From Geosiphon pyriformis (Eukaryota; Glomeromycota; Glomeromycetes; Archaeosporales; Geosiphonaceae): a stretch of 64,000 bases of DNA. Below are positions 23,201-36,904 of this stretch, in pieces (the stretch's first letter is position 1; every line of letters begins with the position of its first letter). The stretch covers positions 23,208-87,207 of the forward strand of contig JAAOMT010000414.1 of the NCBI GenBank assembly GCA_016748015.1, given 5' to 3'. Position numbers and translations under genes: made by a program. Below the pieces are notes generated by a model, which did no database searches, was not told where the DNA came from, and saw only the letters and a program-made list of their open reading frames with translations.

Positions 23201-24923
23201 GCAGTTTTCAGTTCATATCAGAGTCAACCCCTCTGATAATTTTTTGGCTGGTATGGTCCACATTTTTTCTGGATGTGGTTTGTTCTTAGGCAGCTCTCTG
23301 ACAAGTGCATTTTGTTATTGGAGTGGTACTCCTATGTCTCTTGTTCTTAGAAAACCTGGTTATTTTAAGTGTGTTTCCTCTCTTCAGCAGTATGGGGTTG
23401 CCTTTGTGGACCAGCTACATGACAAGCATGATAATATTTTTGGTTGGCCAATCTTTAAGTGGTAAAAGCAACTGAACTCTCATGGCCCTATTTCCATCTG
23501 GTTTGAGCTTTTGGTGCACTTTCTTGGTAGTGTAAACTTTCCTTCTGTTTGTTTTCTGTTTTTGGATGTCTCCTCTGATGTTCTTCAGTCTTATGATTTT
23601 GATGTCATTGGTGTCAATTTGTTACATGTTGATGCTACTTGTCTTTCTGTATATATGGATGGATTGCTGAGCAGTTTAGGAACTCCTGGTATAATGGCTG
23701 GTGCTGTTGTTTTTTTTGAGAACATTGATTTGGACCTGGGTGTTGGGATTTCTGGTTTGGTTTCTTCTACAATGGCAGAGTTGCAGGCCATTGTGCTGGC
23801 TCTCAAGTGTATTCCTTCTTCCTGTTCTGTTGACTTGTTTTTGAACAGCCAGGCTGCTCTAGACGCATGTAAATCAAAGTCTGTATTGGCTTGTCTGAAT
23901 TTCAGGAATTGGTGCTGGGTTGAGTGTCACCATATTGTTAATGTCATTTGTCGCAAAAATTTGGATGTAAATTGGATTAAAGTTAAAGGTCACTCTGGTG
24001 TCTCTGACAATGAGCATGCTGATGCTCTAGCCAAAGCTGTTGCTCTTTCTAATAGATGCCTACCTCACATGGTCAGTAAGAGATTTCTTCAAGCTGATGG
24101 CACAGTTGTCTCTGATAACTCTCAGCATTTTGTTCATAATATCTTCCAATCTATTCACCATTCATATTGGGAGGTTGGTTCCAGTTTCCATGTTCTGATA
24201 GATAGCCTGCATGCTAATATTGATTGGTTTAGATCTTCTTTGGTGTGGCATCCCGATTCTCACTTGGCTGCTGGCTTTACCAGTGCACACACTGCTGGCT
24301 TCTATTCATATTTTATGAAGGCATTGCATCACTGTCTCTCTGTTGCAATATGTAAGCACCTATATAATAAGTGTTATTTTAGTGTGGTGTGTTTGTTCTG
24401 TGGGGATGTCAAAGTCTCAGACCATGTTTTTTTTTGCTCTTTTGATGCTGCTAATCATGACCATTTAATAGAAGCTTATGTATCAGCATGGAAGTCATGC
24501 TTGGGTTTATCTCACTCTTCTTCTTGTGTATTGTAATTGTTGTATGCTTGTGTTTCAGATGTGGTTGTTGGTACTGCTTTGTGTAAAGGCTTTGTTTTCA
24601 ATGATTGGTATCATGAATCTGCTTCTGTTTTTAAGGACCCTAAAGTTGCAGCTCAGAATATTGTGTTCTTTGTGCATGAATTCTGTCTTGCTTTCCAGGA
24701 TGATATTTGGCTGGTGTGTGCCAAATACCAGGCTGTTATGAAAAAAAATGGTTTGATCCTACCAGATAGTTCTATTTCTGTCTCAATTTCTGGTCTTTTG
24801 GTGGTGTTATCAGCTGGTGTGATTAGATTATTAGGTATTGCTAATGCGCTTGGTATTAGTTTTGGGTTTCGTAAATCTTGTCTGTTTTTCTCAAGTATTG
24901 GGACATGGTCTCTGTTCATATAG
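20254..24923 (+). pseudogene. E2 ORF2: endonuclease-RT-RNase H polyprotein, decayed
   Basis: The APE-like endonuclease (about 20270-20960) holds FNEDGSHKCASF and TIDYVFVSS; the catalytic TDH motif reads TDY (His to Tyr). The RT domain (about 21760-23140) includes GKAAGFSGISNKL and the catalytic loop YVNDTIWVG at about 22554-22575, where the first Asp of the expected DD pair is Asn. RNase H (about 23640-24060) has AELQAIVLAL and HSGVSDNEHADALA. The C-terminal motif CLFCGDVKVSDHVFFC follows. Stops include TAG 20534, TGA 20802, TAG 21710, TGA 21845 and TGA 23139. A frameshift lies in an A9 run near 22172. Once it would have nicked target DNA and reverse-transcribed its own RNA there; it is inactive now. 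Confidence 0.8.
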
Positions 24924-25196
24924 GTGCCTAGTGTAGTCTTGATTAGTCTGAGTGGCTGGTCATGTGTAGTAAATGCATGATTCACACCTAGTTTAGATTA
25001 TAAATGTGATGTATAATACTAGGCCATATTTGGATTTCACTTATTAAATGATTAAAAAAAAAAAAAAATACAATTAATACTTATAATTAAATTTTAAAAA
25101 CACTAACAAAAAATATAAAATTGTTTTAATATATTATTTTTTGTTAATAATACAGATTTTTAGATTTTTTTGTTATTTTTTGAAAAGAATAATAAC

Positions 25197-25262
25197 AAAA
25201 ACTTCTTTTTTTCCTACATCCCAAATTTCTAAAAAAGTGCTTTTATTGAGAGAAGTTTTTTA
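25197..25262 (+). promoter_or_regulatory. E3 5'-terminal hairpin
   Basis: Arms at 25197-25205 (AAAACTTCT) and 25251-25259 (AGAAGTTTT) enclose about 45 nt containing CATCCCAAATTTCT. The same arms and a similar loop word occur at the 5' ends of E4 and E6, so the structure is probably functional in the element RNA. The role is unknown. Confidence 0.5.
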
Positions 25263-25351
25263 CTGCCTTTATTTCTTTTATTATTCAGTTAGACACTTCA
25301 CAATCTTTTCTGTTTGAATACAAGGCTATTATCGGCAGTGACATTTTTGTT

Positions 25352-27145
25352 ATGAAGGAAGTCAAGAAAAAGTCGCTTTCTGGTGCTGCTGTAGTTGACT
25401 TTTTTTCTAAAAAGAAGCACAAGAGTGGTTTATTGGAAGAATCTGTTAAGATGGTTGGTATTTCTGCTAGTGACATCTCTGGTGGTACTGCTGAAAGTAT
25501 AAATGAAAATACTATTAAGTCAGAGAGTATTGATATGGAAGAGAAGTATTTGGTGGAGAAAACCAGTTTTCAGCATGAAAGTGAGGAAGAGTTTGGTGGT
25601 AATAATACTAAAATAATGCCCAAGGTCCCAAAAAAGTTGTTACTAAGCGTACTCTTGGAAAGCCTCTTGGCACTATTAACTTCAGCATGGAAAATGATGA
25701 TAATAATAATATTTTGGATAAATTACTCTCTCTTCCTCCCTCTTTTTTTCTCAAAAATATGGTACAGGTCTCAATTAGGAAATCTTTTGCTTTGGATATT
25801 GATCTTACAATGGTGGCTGGCAAGTTCTCTCAAGAAAAATTAGCTTATGTCAGAAAAATTTTCTTTGAAGTAAATGGTTTTGGAGGGGCCTCTACCTCCT
25901 CAAAATTTGGTGGAATCATTTAGGCTTTTTTTACTTCTAAAAAGGCAATGTTGGCTGCAGCAAAATTGGTGAATGATCATGGTGTTGTGGTAAACACCAA
26001 TCTCAAATGTTCTGTTAACAATTGTATAAATTGGGCAATTGTGTTAAAGAAAATTTCAGTGGGAACATCTGTTGAGGCTGTGTAAGCTGTGGTATCTGAT
26101 TTTGGAAAGATTAAGGTGATTAAAATGCAATTAGTGAGTTTGTGACAAAAAGTGATCATCAAATTGGAAGATCAGATACAAGCTGATCTTTTGGCTTCTG
26201 AATAGTCTATTTTTATCAAAAAAGATGGCCAGAGCTGATGTCAACAAACAAACATGGAATGCCAGAGATAATTATAAAGCATTGCTCTATACTTTCTCCA
26301 TGGGAATGACTGCTTATGATTTGTGCGACTTCATTGATTCTGTAGGTGAGAAAATCTGTGTTATCAATCATAATCCTGTCACCTATACTTGTGTTCATTA
26401 TGCTACAGTGTGTTTTGATTCTGAGGTGAATTTAGTTAAAGCAATTGCTGTGATCCCTGTTATAAAGAGAGTTGGTCTCCGTTGGTTTCACCTTTCATTG
26501 GCTTTGTGTTCAGAGTGTAAAAATTCTAGTCATACATCTCTCACTTGTAAGTCAGTTAAGATTAGGTCAATTCCCAGAGGCAAGAAAGCCCCTCTTTCAG
26601 CTTAAAACCAGTTCAGATTGGCAAAGATTTATGAAAAAAAGTTAGCATCTATCTTCCATCCTCTGGCTTTCAGTAAAAAAACTTGAACATCAGTGGTTGG
26701 TACTCTTTCTGTGGATTTTCTTCGTAGTACCTACTCCTATTTTGGTTCTATTGATGATAGTAAACCTCTCTTTTCTGGTATGAATGATTTGAAAAAACAA
26801 TTGGTCAATATTGAAAGCAGTCTCATCAGTTTCACAGAACAAATTGGTGAGTTGGCTAAGAGATTAAACTCTCTTATGCTAGCAGTTTTCCAGTTTAGCC
26901 ATGGATGTTAGCTGCTGGTGACCCCCTCTTCACAAAATCTAGAGAGTGATATAGTGATGAAAGTGGACTCAAGTGAGACCAATGGTGGTGAGGCTGTTAT
27001 GGTTTTGGATTCATTTGTGTCCCCCCACATGATCAAGTTAAAAAATATGTTGGAGGGTCTTTCTGCTTCTGTTCTGAGCCTGTCTGCCTGTTTCAATGGT
27101 CTGGTTTTGGTTGGTGGTGCACTTCCCCAACCTTCTTCTCAATAA
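25352..27145 (+). pseudogene. E3 ORF1, decayed
   Basis: Starts at ATG 25352 (MKEVKKKSLSGAAVVDFFSK). The frame shifts near 25640 and resumes as the segment LVQVSIRKSFALDI-like through FSQEKLAYVRKIFFEVNGFGG, which matches E4. An RRM-like region follows (SVGTSVEAV, IKVIKMQL), then the knuckle CSECKNSSHTSLTC at about 26510-26550. The C-terminus is a short coiled coil ending PQPSSQ-stop. Stops at 25921, 26083 and 26141 sit at conserved Gln/Trp positions. Confidence 0.72.
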
Positions 27146-27146
27146 A

Positions 27147-30100
27147 CATTCTAGTTTGAAAAGTTGCAACTTGCAATGTTGAAGAATGAACAATCCTGCA
27201 AAACAGGATGATATCATTCATTGGCATAAGGACATGGGCAACTTAATTTCTATTTTTATGGAATCAAAACTAAAGGGAAAGATTTGCCTATGGATTTCTA
27301 ATAGGTTTGATGGCATTCGGGTCTTCACTTTTAGTTTGGAATCTGGTCATCTGGGTGCTAGTGTTGTTGTTGTTATGGATTTGTCTTTAGCAAGACATGT
27401 AAGTAGAGTTTCTAAGGTGCCTGGTTGGCTTCTTTTCATTAAACTGCTTTTTAAGAATAAGATTTTGGTGTCAATTTTGGGACTTTACACTGGTGCTTTC
27501 TCAGTGGTTTGGTTCTCTCAGGCTGGTAAAATCAACTCTTTTATTGCAAAGGCTACAAATAAATCATCTTTTGTCATCCTTAATAATAATTTCAATGAAG
27601 ATGGCTCTCATAAGTGTGCGAGTTTCAAAAAATGTGTTGATTTGGGGCTTGTTAATTCTTTGGTTGGTGGTCTGGCTATCAAAGAACCTACTTGGGCAAA
27701 CTTTAGAGGAATCATAAAAACAATTAACTTCATATTTGTCTCTCCAAATCTGGTTAATGCAATAGTGTACTGAGAGGTTTTGGAGATCAATGAGTATTTT
27801 GACACAGATCACAAGGCAGTTTCTATGTCTGTAGGTCTTGGTGGTCTTTTGGACACATGGCTGAACTCTTTTCGCAAACAGGTAAATAAAGATTGGTGGA
27901 AGTTCAATTTCAAGGATGCTAGTGAAGATAAGTGGAATGATTTCAAAAATGCTATGATGGCCAATGCAGCAATGTTCTCAAATGAGTTTGCTGCAGCTTT
28001 AAGGTTCTCAGATTTAGATACAATATAGAATGTTATTTGTAAAGTTATGGTATTTTCAGTTAATAAAATATTCAAAAAAAAATGGTTTAAGAACAATAAT
28101 TATGTCTTTACCAAAGGGTCTTCAAGATTTCACAGATTAGAACTTTTAGTTTCAAAGATTGTTAGGGCTTTTTGCAGGGGTGGTGTTAATGATTTTGTTT
28201 CTCTTATGAAATGCTGGTGTTCTTTGGATGGTGCTAAAGCTTTAGTCATTTAGGATTTAGTAGACTCTGGTGCATCTTTTAATTGTGTTCATTCTGTCCT
28301 TTCTTATGCTAAAAAATTTTATCATGCTTTAAAGCTGGCAAAATTTCTGAAAGCTAAAGATGCAAACATTTAATCTGCTATAGACAAAAGGATGGAGAGC
28401 TTCAAAATGAATAAAGATTATACTATTAAAAATGTGTTGGAGTGCCCATTTCACAAGGTGGTGCTTGATCATTTGGTTGTTGGTAACAAGCTAGTTCTGA
28501 AGCCTGGATTGGTTAAGTCTAAGGTTGATACAATTATGGAAAGTTGGATTCAGAAGCATCAGTTAGTCCCAGATGTTTTTAATAATTAGTGTCATTAGTA
28601 TCAGTCTTTGGGATATGTTTTTGATAGAGCTTTTTCTGATGTGATGTGTTCAATTGATTTTAATGAATTTTTTGGAGTGGTTTCTAATCTGCTTGATGGC
28701 AAAGCTGCTGGTTTCTTGGGTATCTCGAATGAGCTTTGAAAGCATTATGATAAATCTATTCTGGACATGCTCTTGGTGCTTCTGAACTGTTGTTTGTCTG
28801 ATGAATCTGTTCCTCATCCTTAGAAAGAAGCCTGGGTTTTGATGATTCTTAAACCATATAAATGGGAGGATGTTTTAATAAATACTTGCCCTATTGCATT
28901 GATTGAAACAGCTTACAAAATTTTTTCCAAGATTCTCTCTGATGGAATTTCCTTAGCTTACAGTACTTTTGATGTTCTTTATGGAAACAATTTTTTGGTT
29001 TTAAAGGGTACAACAACTCAGTCTCCTATTTTTGCAATTGACTCAGTCATTGAGGATACTTTAAAGAAAGACCGGGAGCTCTGGCTGGTTTTGCAGGATA
29101 TGCGGAAAGCATATAATTTGGTTGGCTGGGATTATTTTGAGAAAAGTTTGGTCAAAATTAAGATGTGTAACAGATTCATTTGATTTTTTGGTTATATTCA
29201 TAGGGGTCATATTAATTGAGTTATGACAGATTTTGGTTTAACAGATAGTTATCATGTGCATGATAGTTTGAACCAAAGAGAAGTTTTTTCTTCCTTCTGT
29301 GGCATGTGTTTTATGATCCTCTTTTGTGTGAAGTCAAGTGCCAGGAGAGTGTGTGTGGATACAGAATCAATTCTCATTTTATTTCCAAGAGTGGTCGCAC
29401 TAAATCTCAGGCTGGATTTTCCTCCTTTTTTGCTGCTGGTGCTTTTGTTGATGATACAATTTGGTTTGGTAACAGTCAAAATACTACTTAACATATTCTT
29501 GACATTGTTAGTGAATTTTTCCAGATCAATGACATTTCTATTAACAATGAAAAGATAGTGGTTATTTCTATTAATAGTAGAATCACTGATCCTTTTGTGG
29601 TTCTCCCATTACTATTGCCAAAAAAAAGGAATTTCATCAGTATTTGGGCATTTTTCTTTCAACTGAGAGCCTTTTAAAGCCTAGTTTGGCTAAAGTGCAT
29701 TCAGATGTTTGATTCTTCTCCAATTTGGTCCTAAGAAAAGCTGTGTCAGATAAGCAGTTCTTATATTTAGTGTCAGCAGTTTTTTACTCTATTGTTAGCT
29801 ACAGAATACAGTTTAGCTTTGTTTTTATTGGTGTGTGCAACAAATGGGATACTCTAATTTATAAGGGCTTGAAGCTTAAGTCTGGTCTGCCATTTAACTT
29901 TCCTAGTGATACTATTCACCACCCTTCTTTTTATGGTTTGAAATTTTTTTTGCAAATTCAGTCTGAGAGTAAGATTGCTTTACTTGTTAGCTTTGTGAAC
30001 TCTGGTGGAATTCTGGGTCACTTATTTTTTCACCAGTCTCATGACCTACAAATTTGGTGTTAGCACTTTGTTCATATATTGGTCTCTCTTGTTTGTACTC

Positions 30101-31817
30101 ATGTCAGTGCTTCTAATAATTTCCTGGCAGACATAGTTTGTATTCTTCTTGATTATAATTTGTCTTTGGGTGGCTCCATGGCCAGTTCTTTTTGGTTCCA
30201 TAATAGTATGCCCATGTCTGCTGTTCTGGGTGAATTAAAGTTTGTCAAATTTTTTTCTTCTCTTTAGCGGTATGATATTGCATTTGTGGAGCAACTTCAT
30301 AATCATTATGGTATTGTCTTTGATTGGTACATCTTTAAGCAGTGGAAGAGGTTGAACCCCCATGGCCCTGTTCTGGAATGGTTCAAGTTGTCTGCTACAT
30401 TTTTCAATGATGTAACTCTCTCTTCAGCTCATTTCATGGCTTTGTGTAGTGTTGGTTCTTTGAACATTCTTGAATTCAGTGACTTTGTGTCTGTTTGTGA
30501 TTGTCTTTCACAAGTTGATACTAGTGTTTTATCTGTGTACACTGATGGATTCTTGAAAAACTTAGGCACAGTCAACTGTAGAGCCAATACTATTGCTTTT
30601 TTTGAGGACATTGGTTCGGGTTTGGGTGTTGGTGTGTTGGGTTTGATGTCTTTGACTCTGGTGGAATTGCAGGCTATTGTATTATCTCTGGAGTGTGTTT
30701 TCTTATCTAGTTCTGTTTGCTTGTTTTCGAATAGTCAATCTACATTGGATGTTTGTAAGTCGGAATTGGGTATGGTGTGTTCTGATTTTTGCAATTACTA
30801 TTGGATTGAGCATTGACATATCTTTAATGTTATTCATAATAAGAATTTGAGAGTTAGTTGGCACAAAGTGAAAGATCACTCTGGTGTTTCAGAAAATGAG
30901 CATGCCAATGTTATCGCTGGTAATGCTTCTTTTTTAGGTTGGCGTCTTTCTCCTCATGTAAATGAACATTTTATTGTGGCTAATGGTAATTTAGTTTCTG
31001 GCAATTTTAGACACTTTGTGCATAATATTTTTTGTTCTATTTGTCGTGCACATTAGGAGATTGGTTCTGGTTGCAAATTTTTGGAGAACAGTTTGCTTTC
31101 TGAGGTTGACTGGATCTGTTTTTCATTAATGTGGCATCCTGATTTGCACATGGCTACTGGTTTTACCAGCTGGCCCTTAACTAATGCACATACTTATTTC
31201 ATGAAGGCTTTACATTATCGCCTGTCTGTTGCCATTCGGAAGTGTCTTTATAGTAGATTTTATCCCAGTGTATTGTGTTTATATTGTGGTGAAGTGAAGG
31301 TGTTGGATCATGTGTTTTCTTGTAAGGTTGACAAGTCTGCCTGCTGTTTGTTATTGGACTCCCATGTGGATTCTTGGAGAGCACTTTCTGATTTCACTCA
31401 TGTTTCTTCATGTGTGTTATAGCTGTTGTCATTCTGCACTTTTGGTTTTTCTGTGTTTATGGCTCTCTTTAAGAGTTTTGTTTTTGATAGTTGGTTTCAT
31501 AAGGCTGTTTATGTCTTCCACAATTCCAAGATAGCTGGTTTGGAAATTGTTAAGTTTGTGTGCTCTTTCAGTATGGCTTTTAGAGATAATATATGGTTGG
31601 TTTATGCTAAGCACCATGCCTATATAGAAAAGCATGGTTTGATTTTTCCTGACATTTGGCTCTCATCTTGGTTTCTGGTTTGTCTTCAGGGTTTTCTGCT
31701 GGTGTAGTGAAACTGCTTGGTGTGATTAATGCTTTTGGTGTATGTTTTGGTTTTCACAAATCTTGTTCATTTTTCTCAGGTCTTAGTAGTTTAGTCTCAG
31801 TTTATATAGCTGCATAG
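27147..31817 (+). pseudogene. E3 ORF2: endonuclease-RT-RNase H, best-preserved catalytic residues
   Basis: The endonuclease (about 27186-27900) keeps FNEDGSHKCASF and the catalytic DTDHKAVSMSVGLGG. The RT catalytic loop reads FVDDTIWFG, with both Asp codons intact at 29450-29455; it is the only copy here with the DD pair. RNase H (about 30530-30930) has SVYTDGFLKNLG, VELQAIVLSLE and HSGVSENEHA, and then CLYCGEVKVLDHVFSC. The frame is nonetheless broken by stops (for example TAG 28587, TGA 28737, TGA 29181) and by a frameshift near 29295. The product ends at TAG 31815. Confidence 0.8.
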
Positions 31818-32192
31818 TATTGTTCTGATCGGTTCAAGTGGCTGGTCACATGTAAGAAGTGCATGATTCACACCTAGTTTAGATCATTTCTTTGATATAT
31901 AGTACTAGGCTGTGTTTGGATCTCACTTGTTAAATAAATAAATAAATAGATAAAATAATAACTAAAATATTTATAAGATTAATCTTATATATTAATTTAA
32001 TTTATTTATTAAAGTTGAATTATTTTTTTATTATTTTTATTGTTATATAATACTATTTTTTTTGTTATTAAGCTTTTAATAAATAAAGCCCAATTACTAT
32101 TTAGTACACAAAGCCAAACTAAGTAGCCAAAACTAGATGTGACTTACATATTTTCTACATGTGGCTAGCCACTCAGGCCAGACAAGACAACA

Positions 32193-35100
32193 CTACACAC
32201 CTAAAACAACACAAGGACTACAATCCAAATCTGTGAAAAAAAGACAGAGCCATTGATGGCCAAAACTAACCACAAAAAACTCAATAATACCAAGCATGCT
32301 AACCACTCTTTCTGACAGCAAAGACTCAACACAACATAACAAACCTGAAACCACACTATCATTACCTACCAAGCCTGCTCTTTCCATCTTTGCCCTATGT
32401 TTACATCTCACCAGCCAAATTTTAGAGTGATACAACTCAGCTAATTGCCTAACAAACCCAATAATCATGCAAAAAGCCTCTTTTTTCTCATCAAAAACAT
32501 TGATGGCTTCCTCATACCAGTCTTTAAGCACAAACTTCTTGCACAAAACTGAATACAAGTCAACATCCGAAGAGCACTGACTAAGAGCCTGCAAAACAGC
32601 AGAAGAAGCTGGGCCAACAACACCCAACAAAGAATTCCAAAATGCAAAAGCTTTAGCCAAAACCTCCTCCCAAACTCCAGCATCCAATACACAAGTAAAA
32701 ACATGATCAGGCATTTCCACTTTATCACACAATAAACACAACATGTCAGAATACCTCCTATTATACAACTTTTTTTTAACCACAACAGGCAGCCATTAGT
32801 ACACAGCTTTTATCAGATATGTATGCAAACCAGAAGATTCCCAATTAGTAAAGCCAGCAAGCATATGAGAGTTAGGATGCCATACCCAAGCCATAGCACT
32901 CCAGTTTACACACCCAACCAGATCACTCAGAACAACATCTTGGCCAGAACCAGCCTCCCAACGAGCATGACAAATAGACTGAAACACATTCCTGACAAAT
33001 AGACTGAAACACATTCCTAACAAAATAACAAACATTGCCAGAAATGGCTGTATCTTCAGCCATCAGAAAATGTTCATGTATTCTCACAGGCAAAGAAAAC
33101 TTAGAACACATAGCATAACCAGTAGCAACGTCAGTCTCCACATTATCCACAACTCCAGAATGGCCTTTGACCTTCACCCATCTTACAACAAAATCTTTAT
33201 CTCTAACTAAATTAAAAATATGATGTCTCTTTATCTAGCATGAAACATGAAAGTTAGGCACAGCCAAAGTCATTTCAGATACACACACATCAATGGCAAT
33301 CTGGCTGTCAAGATACAATACCATTGCACAAGAGGATAAGACGCATTCCAATACCAGAGTGACCATCTGCAACTTAGATAAAGTAGAAGACAATAGACCT
33401 CAAACCTTAACACCAACACTTATATTCACAGAAAAAAAATATGCAGCCGTACCGTTAGCAATATCAGCAGTTCTAGCATTTTTTAATGACTCATCTGTGT
33501 AAACATCAAACAAACCAGACCATATTTCATGTAAACCATTTTGAATATCAGAGAACTCCATAGAATTCAGAACATCTAGCTTAGGTAGAAGACTGCTCCC
33601 AGCAGAAACAACCAATGAAGAGTTCATATCCAACAAAAACTTCATAACAGTCACAAACCAAAAAGAAACAGAGCCTCTCGGATCCAATCTCTTTTAATAA
33701 TGAAAGGTCTTTCAATCTATCATGCGATTCTTTTTATCAAACAGCCTATCACTAAAAGTAACACCAAAACATTTCAACAAACAAACCAAGTTAAAGTAAA
33801 GAGCATTTCTCAACACAGAAGATATAGAAAACACACCAGAACTGCAAAAAGCACTTGGCAAATTGTTAGCTAAAGACAGCCTATTATTCAAGAAAATCTT
33901 AACCACACCAGCCAGAAAATTGTTCACAGGACCAACACATAACTTAACAGAAAACTGCAAGAGGTTTAGTGGAGCCCAACTCAAAATCTGCAAATCCAAA
34001 AATTTATGATTGAATAAATGCCTGAAAATGCCAAAAGCATTGGAAAATGAAACTACAGCAGCTAATTTACACTCTGACTGCAATTGCTCAAAAGACTTCA
34101 AGCCATATAACAAGAGATGATATAACACTTTGACTAGAAAATTATGTGGTAGACGTGCTTTAGACCTAAAACCTTTTCAAACTATAGCATTTCACTTGTG
34201 GTAAACCCCAAATAAAACAAAATTAAACTGGATTCTGTAGCTAATAATGAACTGCAGAACAGCTGAAACCAAATAAGAGAACTGCTTGTTAGTAATAATT
34301 TTTTTTAGCATCATATTGACAAAAAAGCACACATCAGAATGAGCTTTGGCCACATTCGGCTTAGACAACTCTTCAGTAAACAGAAAAATATCCAAGTATC
34401 TATGAGTCTTATCTTTTCTAGTTATTGAAATTGGCTGACCACTTATGCTCAAAGAAGCTATCTTAATACCCTAATTAATAGAAATGGCCACAGTTTTTTC
34501 ATTGTTAATAGAAATGTCATTGATTGCAAAAAATTCACTAGCAATATTCAGAGCATACTGCATTGATACTTGACAATCACCAATCCAAATTGTATCATTC
34601 ACAAATGCACCTGCAGCAAAAAAAGAAGATAACTTGCCACTAGCCTTAATTCTACCAGTTTTCGCTACAAACTTAGTGTCAATATGATAACCACACAAAT
34701 GCTCATGCCTTTTAACTTCACATAAAAAGGGATTGTAGAAAATCTTTCAGAGAAAAGACAAAAAGACTTCACCCTGATCTAAGCCATTGTAAATTCAGTA
34801 TCCATCAATAAGACTAAAATTGTTTATAATTCTATTAACCCTATCACCATATATGCCACCAAAAAATCTAATAAACCTATCACACATTTTGATCCGATGT
34901 AAGTTAGTCTCCAAGTAATGCCAACTCACAGAATCATAGGCCTTGTGCATGTCCTGAAGAACCAACCAAAGTTCATGATCTTTTTCAAGAGCATTTTCGA
35001 CAACCAAACCAACCACAAACACAGGAGATTGAATAGACATACCCTTCAAAACAGAAAAGTTATCACCACAAAGAACACTAAACTTGCTGCATACAGAAGA

Positions 35101-36900
35101 GATTTTATCAAAAAAAATCTTGGAGAGAATTTTCCTGGCAGTCTTGATCAAAGCTATAGGCCATGTATTCATAAAAACTCTATCCCAATCATAAGATTTA
35201 GGAATTATTGAGACCCAAGCCCTTCTCCATAAAACAGGAACACTACTGACCAACAAACATGCATTCAACAACCTTAAAAGATATCCCAACACTCCATTGT
35301 CATCATGCTTCCAAAGTTTATTAGGAATGCCAGACAAACCAGCAGCTTTACCATTAGGCAGACCATTAACAACCAAGAGCAACTCACTCAAACTGATAGC
35401 ACTTATCATACTAGAAAAAGCACAATTCTGCACATAATTTAATAAAGCATATTGACGAGCCCAGAGATCAGACACCACCAAAAACACTGCCTATTTTCTA
35501 GTCCAATTCTTCATGATCTTATCAACATTGAGCTTTACTTCCTTAGATTCCAAAATTAATTCATCATCTACCACTAAGTAATCCAGAACTACTTTGCAAA
35601 AAAGCCGATCCAAAACACTTTTGATCATGTTACCTTTGTCAGAGCAGAAATTTTCCATGTGCTTTGAGATTGCCAATCTAATAAAAGTCTCTTCAGCCAA
35701 TCTTGACTCATACATTTTAGATCTTCTGTATTCTTTACAAACCAATGACAAATGTCTAAGAACCACCTTAGACTTCTTATCTAAGCCAACCAAGTCAGTA
35801 AAAGTATGAGCCTTGACACTATTCAACATTGACCACATCTTCACAAGATGATTAACTCCAAACAAGTCACCTAAACCAAACTTTTTAACAATTTGGCAAT
35901 CAACAATTCTAAACCAAAAAACTTAGAAGAAAGTTTATTCTTAGAACAATGAAATTCACTAAACCAATGTTTCAAAAATGTCTCGTCAGCTGATTCCACC
36001 ATCACCCTCTCCAAAACTGTCCATATAGCATCCATATTATCATAAGTTTTAGCACCAAGAAATTCATCAGCAACTGCTAAAAGTTTGGCAAAAAGATAAT
36101 TTCTAAATCCAGTCTACTTGAGGCCATCAACATCTTTGATTTTGAACTTTCAACAATCCTTATTAGTTTGTTTGTACAAGCTATTTAACTGAACATCTAG
36201 AAGTCCACCCAAGCCAATTAAAACCAAAACAGCATTATGATTAGTATTAAAAAAACCAGATACAAAGCAAATCTGATGACCAGCAATGACAGAAGAAAAA
36301 TTACTGCCAACAAAAATAAAATTGATTGTCTTTTCAACTCTCTATAAATTGTTCCATGTAAAGGCTTTTATCATATGATAATCAGTAAATGAATTGACCA
36401 AATCCAGATCCAAACAGAACTTGAATGTTGCACTCTTTTTAGAATTATTCTCATTAAAATCCTCACCCAAAACCACAAAAGTGCTAAAGTTAATAGCTTC
36501 TGCAATCACAGAGTTCACCTCCAAAGCTTGACCAAATCTGGTCTCAAAAGAGGCACCAGTGTACAAACCCAGAACTGTGACTGAAAGCTTGCCCTTAAAC
36601 AAAAGCCAAATCAAAACAATTCAGCCAGAAATCTCCTTAATTTTAAACACATGGTGAACCAAAGAATTGTTCATAATTACAGCAACTCCAGTGCCAAGAA
36701 AACCTTTATCTGAGCCAAACATAAAGACACACACATCCTTAAACTTATTAGCAATCTAAGGCTTAATACTGAACCTTAATTTTGTTTCCATAATGATAGA
36801 TACCATATTTCTGGACTCTCTGTGCCAACAAACAACGTCTTCCTGCTTAGCAGGGACATTGAGATCTTAAACATTACATGTAGCAAACTTCCACACTAAC
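32193..36900 (-). pseudogene. E4 ORF2: endonuclease-RT-RNase H, decayed
   Basis: The endonuclease (about 36800-36150) has VVLGEDFNENNSKKSATF. The RT (about 35490-34200) has GLPNGKAAGLSGIPNKLWKH, VLQDMHKAYDSVSWHYLE and the catalytic loop FVNDTIWIG, with Asp to Asn in the DD pair. RNase H (about 33520-33130) has DVYTDESLKN and VKGHSGVVDN, and the C-terminal CLLCDKVEMPDHVFTC follows near 32700. Several frames are long (230, 196, 138 codons), so E4 is among the less damaged copies, but stops and frame changes near 33700, 34470, 34790, 35490 and 35880 prevent a full product. Confidence 0.8.
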
Positions 36901-36904
36901 TCCA

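Larger units (their letters stand above)
18176..25071 (+). mobile_element. E2: full-length LINE (EN-RT-RNase H class)
   Basis: The 5' end is placed where alignment with E5 begins (CTTGTTAATCCCCTGACCAC). The 3' end is GGATTTCACTTATTAAATGA followed by an A15 tract. ORF1 and ORF2 are both present and both broken. It abuts the right arm of the inverted repeat. Target-site duplications were not found by eye. Confidence 0.85.
25197..31945 (+). mobile_element. E3: full-length LINE, second 5'-UTR type
   Basis: The 5' end carries a hairpin (AAAACTTCT ... AGAAGTTTT) shared with E4 and E6 but not with E2 and E5. The 3' end is GGATCTCACTTGTTAAATAA followed by AAAT repeats, so the tail is a short tandem repeat rather than pure A. 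It follows E2 in the same orientation after about 125 bp of A+T-rich DNA. Confidence 0.85.

Noticed and set aside
25197-25262. HDV-like self-cleaving ribozyme at the LINE 5' end
   Set aside because: The hairpin is simple and A+T-rich, and I could not draw the double-pseudoknot fold required for an HDV-like ribozyme.
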